Assembly (NCBI GenBank): GCA_017396925.1
Contig: JAFQKM010000066.1
Coordinates: 1 to 5,658 of the forward strand
Direction of reading: 5' to 3'
Origin: Clostridia bacterium
GTDB lineage: Bacteria > Bacillota > Clostridia > Oscillospirales > Butyricicoccaceae
Length of the DNA: 5,658 nt
The stretch's first letter is position 1; the number at the start of each line of letters is the position of its first letter. This document shows, one piece after another, positions 5,417 through 5,658 of this stretch. The notes under the pieces were generated by a model that searched no databases, was not told the origin of the DNA, and saw nothing but the letters and a program-made list of their open reading frames with translations. A program made the translations under genes and the position numbers.

Positions 5417-5457
5417 ATCTTAAAAGACCATAAATCCAGCCTTAATATTTATTAAGC
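5417..5457. repeat. Distal copy of the 41-bp direct repeat, overlapping the histidine kinase 3' end
   Basis: This is the same element as the proximal copy, offset by exactly 65 bp. The half-sites are CTTAAA (5419), ATAAAT (5430), CTTAAT (5441) and ATTAAG (5451), again spaced 5, 5 and 4 bp. The six differences from the other copy fall mainly outside the TTAA cores. The kinase stop codon (5452-5454) and its last codon lie inside the last half-site. The palindromic part is weaker here (6 bp, CTTAAT/ATTAAG) and has no following U tract, so it is a poor terminator. Confidence 0.75.
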
Positions 5458-5658
5458 TTTCCCGCCGACCCCTTCACGGTAGGCCGGCAGCGAAACATAG
5501 AACCGGCTGCCCTCGTCTACCTGCGACCGGACCTCAATATAACCCTGATGCTCATGGGCGATCTGCTGGGCAATGGCCAGACCGAGGCCGGTGCCCTGTC
5601 CGCCCTCCTTTGTGGTAAAGAACGGCTCAAACACATGGGGCAGAACACTTTCGGGAAT
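5452..5658 (-). CDS. Sensor histidine kinase, C-terminal fragment of the ATPase domain (5' end outside window)
   Basis: Only the last 68 residues are present. They are the end of a HATPase_c catalytic domain, which uses ATP to phosphorylate a conserved His and then signals to a response regulator. The F box reads VFEPFFTTK, the G2 box GTGLGLAIAQQIAHEHQG, and the closing strands IEVRSQVDEGSRFYVSLP. The frame runs past the window edge, and the GTG at 5634 is internal (Val before the F box), not a start. FFTTK rather than FxRFYR is the form seen in NtrB-like and PAS-containing kinases, so the type of partner regulator cannot be deduced. It is co-directional with the DUF4418-ABC operon, with 166 bp between and no clear terminator, so it may regulate that operon or be co-transcribed with it. 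Confidence 0.92.
   Translation of the reverse strand: MPESVLPHVFEPFFTTKEGGQGTGLGLAIAQQIAHEHQGYIEVRSQVDEGSRFYVSLPAYREGVGGKA

Noticed and set aside
5441..5456. CTTAAT/ATTAAG palindrome as a terminator for the histidine kinase
   Set aside because: Only 6 bp, AT-rich, and followed by GCTGGATTTATGG instead of a T tract. It is better explained as part of the repeated operator.

Overview
The window looks like chromosomal DNA from a Gram-positive Clostridia-type gut anaerobe with fairly high GC, perhaps in the Ruminococcaceae/Oscillospiraceae area. The reasons are GC-rich codon choice (CTG, GCC, ATC, CGC), AT-rich intergenic DNA, strong AGGAG ribosome sites before most starts, compact intrinsic terminators, and protein families typical of Firmicutes. 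The genus is inference, not something the sequence proves.

Left part, + strand (1-2474): two paralogous MATE-family multidrug/cation efflux pumps in tandem. The first is cut by the window edge, so only its C-terminal half is present. The second is complete (949-2433, 494 aa). Each is its own transcription unit: the first ends in an intrinsic terminator (785-818), the second has its own extended -10 promoter (881-909) and ends in a 15-bp perfect hairpin (2442-2474) that probably works in both directions.

Middle, - strand (2487-2885): an unrecognised 132-aa protein with one N-terminal membrane segment, a probable beta-rich C-terminal domain and six cysteines. It converges on the second MATE gene and appears to have its own promoter.

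Right part, - strand (5658 down to 2940): the 3' end of a sensor histidine kinase, a 166-bp regulatory gap, then a tight three-gene operon. Its genes are a four-helix membrane protein resembling the DUF4418 family (start 5285), an FtsX/MacB-type ABC permease (start 4877) and its LolD/MacB-type ATPase (start 3661). The gaps between them are 9 and 1 nt, and a GC-rich hairpin (2940-2968) closes the operon.

The most interesting part is the gap between the kinase and the operon. It holds two 41-bp direct repeats (35/41 identical) exactly 65 bp apart. Each contains four TTAA-like half-sites at 10-11 bp spacing and is followed at the same distance by an extended -10-like element. This looks like a duplicated promoter module for a helically phased activator, possibly the response regulator partner of the adjacent kinase. 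The operon it would control encodes an ABC transporter whose small partner has four cysteines that I predict all lie outside the membrane, and whose permease has a Cys-Cys pair in its large external domain. Together these suggest a signal-responsive, poorly described metal- or redox-related envelope transporter. That function is inference.
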